The translations under genes and the position numbers were made by a program. A DNA stretch of 64,000 bases, from assembly GCF_019904295.1 (NCBI RefSeq), contig NZ_CP065359.1, positions 2,939,001 to 3,003,000 on the forward strand, read 5' to 3'. This document shows positions 63,489 through 64,000 of this stretch, piece by piece. The stretch comes from Ruegeria sp. SCSIO 43209. GTDB taxonomy: Bacteria > Pseudomonadota > Alphaproteobacteria > Rhodobacterales > Rhodobacteraceae. Under the pieces are notes generated by a model. That model did not search any database and was not told where the DNA came from. It saw only the letters and a list, made by a program, of their open reading frames with translations. Numbering within the stretch: position 1 is the first letter of the stretch; the number at the start of each line of letters is the position of its first letter.

Positions 63489-64000
63489 ATGACAGTCAAA
63501 GAGATTTTCGAGACCATGGACTACGGCCCTGCCCCCGAAAGCGCAGCCGAGGCACTGGCCTGGCTGGTCGATCAGGGCGACAAGTTCGGCCACTACATCG
63601 ATGGCGCGTTTACCAAACCCGGCAAAGGATTCGACAGCCGCAACCCAGCAACCGGAGAGGTTCTGGCCAAGCTGACACAAGCGAAACAGGCTGACGTGAA
63701 CGCCGCCGTTTCTGCCGCTCGCAATGCGCAACCCAAGTGGGAGAAGCTGGGCGGTGCGGGTCGGGCACAATACCTCTATGCGATTGCGCGCCTGCTGCAG
63801 AAGCATTCGCGCCTGTTTGCCGTGCTCGAAAGCCTCGACAACGGTAAGCCGATCCGTGAATCGCGCGACATCGACATCCCGCTGGCGCAACGGCATTTCT
63901 ATTACCACGCGGGCATGGCCCAGCTGATGAAAAGCGAGCTACCCGATGCGCAAGCCTTGGGTGTGTGCGGCCAGATCATCCCCTGGAATTTCCCACTGCT
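63489..64000 (+). CDS. aldehyde dehydrogenase family protein, cut by the window end
   Basis: Only the first 170 residues are in the window, from the ATG at 63489. They match the NAD(P)-dependent aldehyde dehydrogenase N-terminus: FDSRNPATGEVLAKL, an AVSAARNAQPKWEKLGGAGRAQYLYAIARLL helix, ESLDNGKPIRESRDIDIPLAQRHFYYHAG and the start of the oxyanion motif IIPWNFPLL. The catalytic cysteine and glutamate lie beyond base 64000. Its 11-base spacing from deoC suggests a deoxyribonucleoside-catabolic operon in which acetaldehyde is oxidised. Full length and any C-terminal fusion cannot be seen. Confidence 0.85.
   Translation, partial: MTVKEIFETMDYGPAPESAAEALAWLVDQGDKFGHYIDGAFTKPGKGFDSRNPATGEVLAKLTQAKQADVNAAVSAARNAQPKWEKLGGAGRAQYLYAIARLLQKHSRLFAVLESLDNGKPIRESRDIDIPLAQRHFYYHAGMAQLMKSELPDAQALGVCGQIIPWNFPL

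Noticed and set aside
1..64000. CRISPR arrays, tRNA or rRNA genes, insertion sequences and attachment sites
   Set aside because: No regularly spaced repeats, cloverleaf-like segments, transposase genes or flanking direct repeats were found on reading the window; a tRNA or Rfam scan could still reveal short items missed by eye.

Overview
The window looks like a chromosomal segment of a marine Roseobacter-group alphaproteobacterium (Rhodobacteraceae, Ruegeria/Silicibacter-like). This is an inference from gene content: a complete histidine-utilisation set with HutF, a BioR-controlled biotin locus, an RpoE-ChrR pair with a DUF1365 gene, a serC-serA operon with a leader hairpin, RNase R with a basic tail, twin DUF1127 proteins, and moderately high GC with tightly packed operons. 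I see no rRNA, tRNA, CRISPR, prophage or insertion sequence. No gene-free stretch exceeds about 300 bases.

Layout. 1-1206 is the 3' part of a class III aminotransferase. 1247-4505 holds a lytic transglycosylase, a WYL-type regulator and a GST/DUF1801 pair. 4496-8530 is a minus-strand run dapE, a DUF2064 glycosyltransferase-like gene and rnr. 8738-9796 is an ionotropic-glutamate-receptor-like protein with a non-canonical pore. 10175-12334 is a TetR regulator, a small membrane protein and a divergent Rieske oxygenase around a perfect 12-bp inverted repeat. 12387-15573 carries dapD and the biotin locus bioB-bioY-bioR with three BioR boxes. 15618-22073 holds a threonine dehydratase, a LOG protein, a cystathionine-lyase-like enzyme, a holin-like membrane protein, a cbpA/cbpM chaperone pair and a trhP-like U32 protein.

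22077-28737 is mostly envelope and small regulatory genes: cytochrome P460, rlmN, an LprI-like inhibitor, a lipoprotein, an IalB-like protein, an asparaginase, a YCII protein, an ArsR/SRPBCC operon and serB. 28806-36166 is the hut region: hutI-hutH-hutG-hutU on minus, hutF-hutC on plus. The pathway is the five-step one: histidine to urocanate, imidazolonepropionate, formiminoglutamate, formylglutamate (HutF), then glutamate and formate (HutG). 36245-41427 has matB, a phosphoesterase, serA and serC. 41626-46079 is the glycine cleavage operon gcvT-gcvH-gcvP, in which gcvP carries two opposite single-base frameshifts as read here. Serine made by SerCAB can feed glycine and one-carbon metabolism through this operon.

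46371-51179 has an M20 amidohydrolase, a histidine phosphatase, a GST and two adjacent saccharopine dehydrogenases (lysine catabolism). 51246-54511 has twin DUF1127 genes, a DUF3775 gene and the rpoE-chrR / DUF1365 divergon, whose promoters are mirror images. 54561-58101 holds a PliI-like protein, rmuC and mutL. 58385-62279 is a TroABCD/SitABCD-type metal ABC transporter with two Fur-family boxes upstream. 62479-64000 is deoC followed by an aldehyde dehydrogenase cut by the window end.

No single locus stands out as a clear new system. The best candidates for new biology are the Rieske/TetR/membrane-protein module, the receptor-channel with an altered pore, the mirrored sigma-E divergon and the paired saccharopine dehydrogenases.
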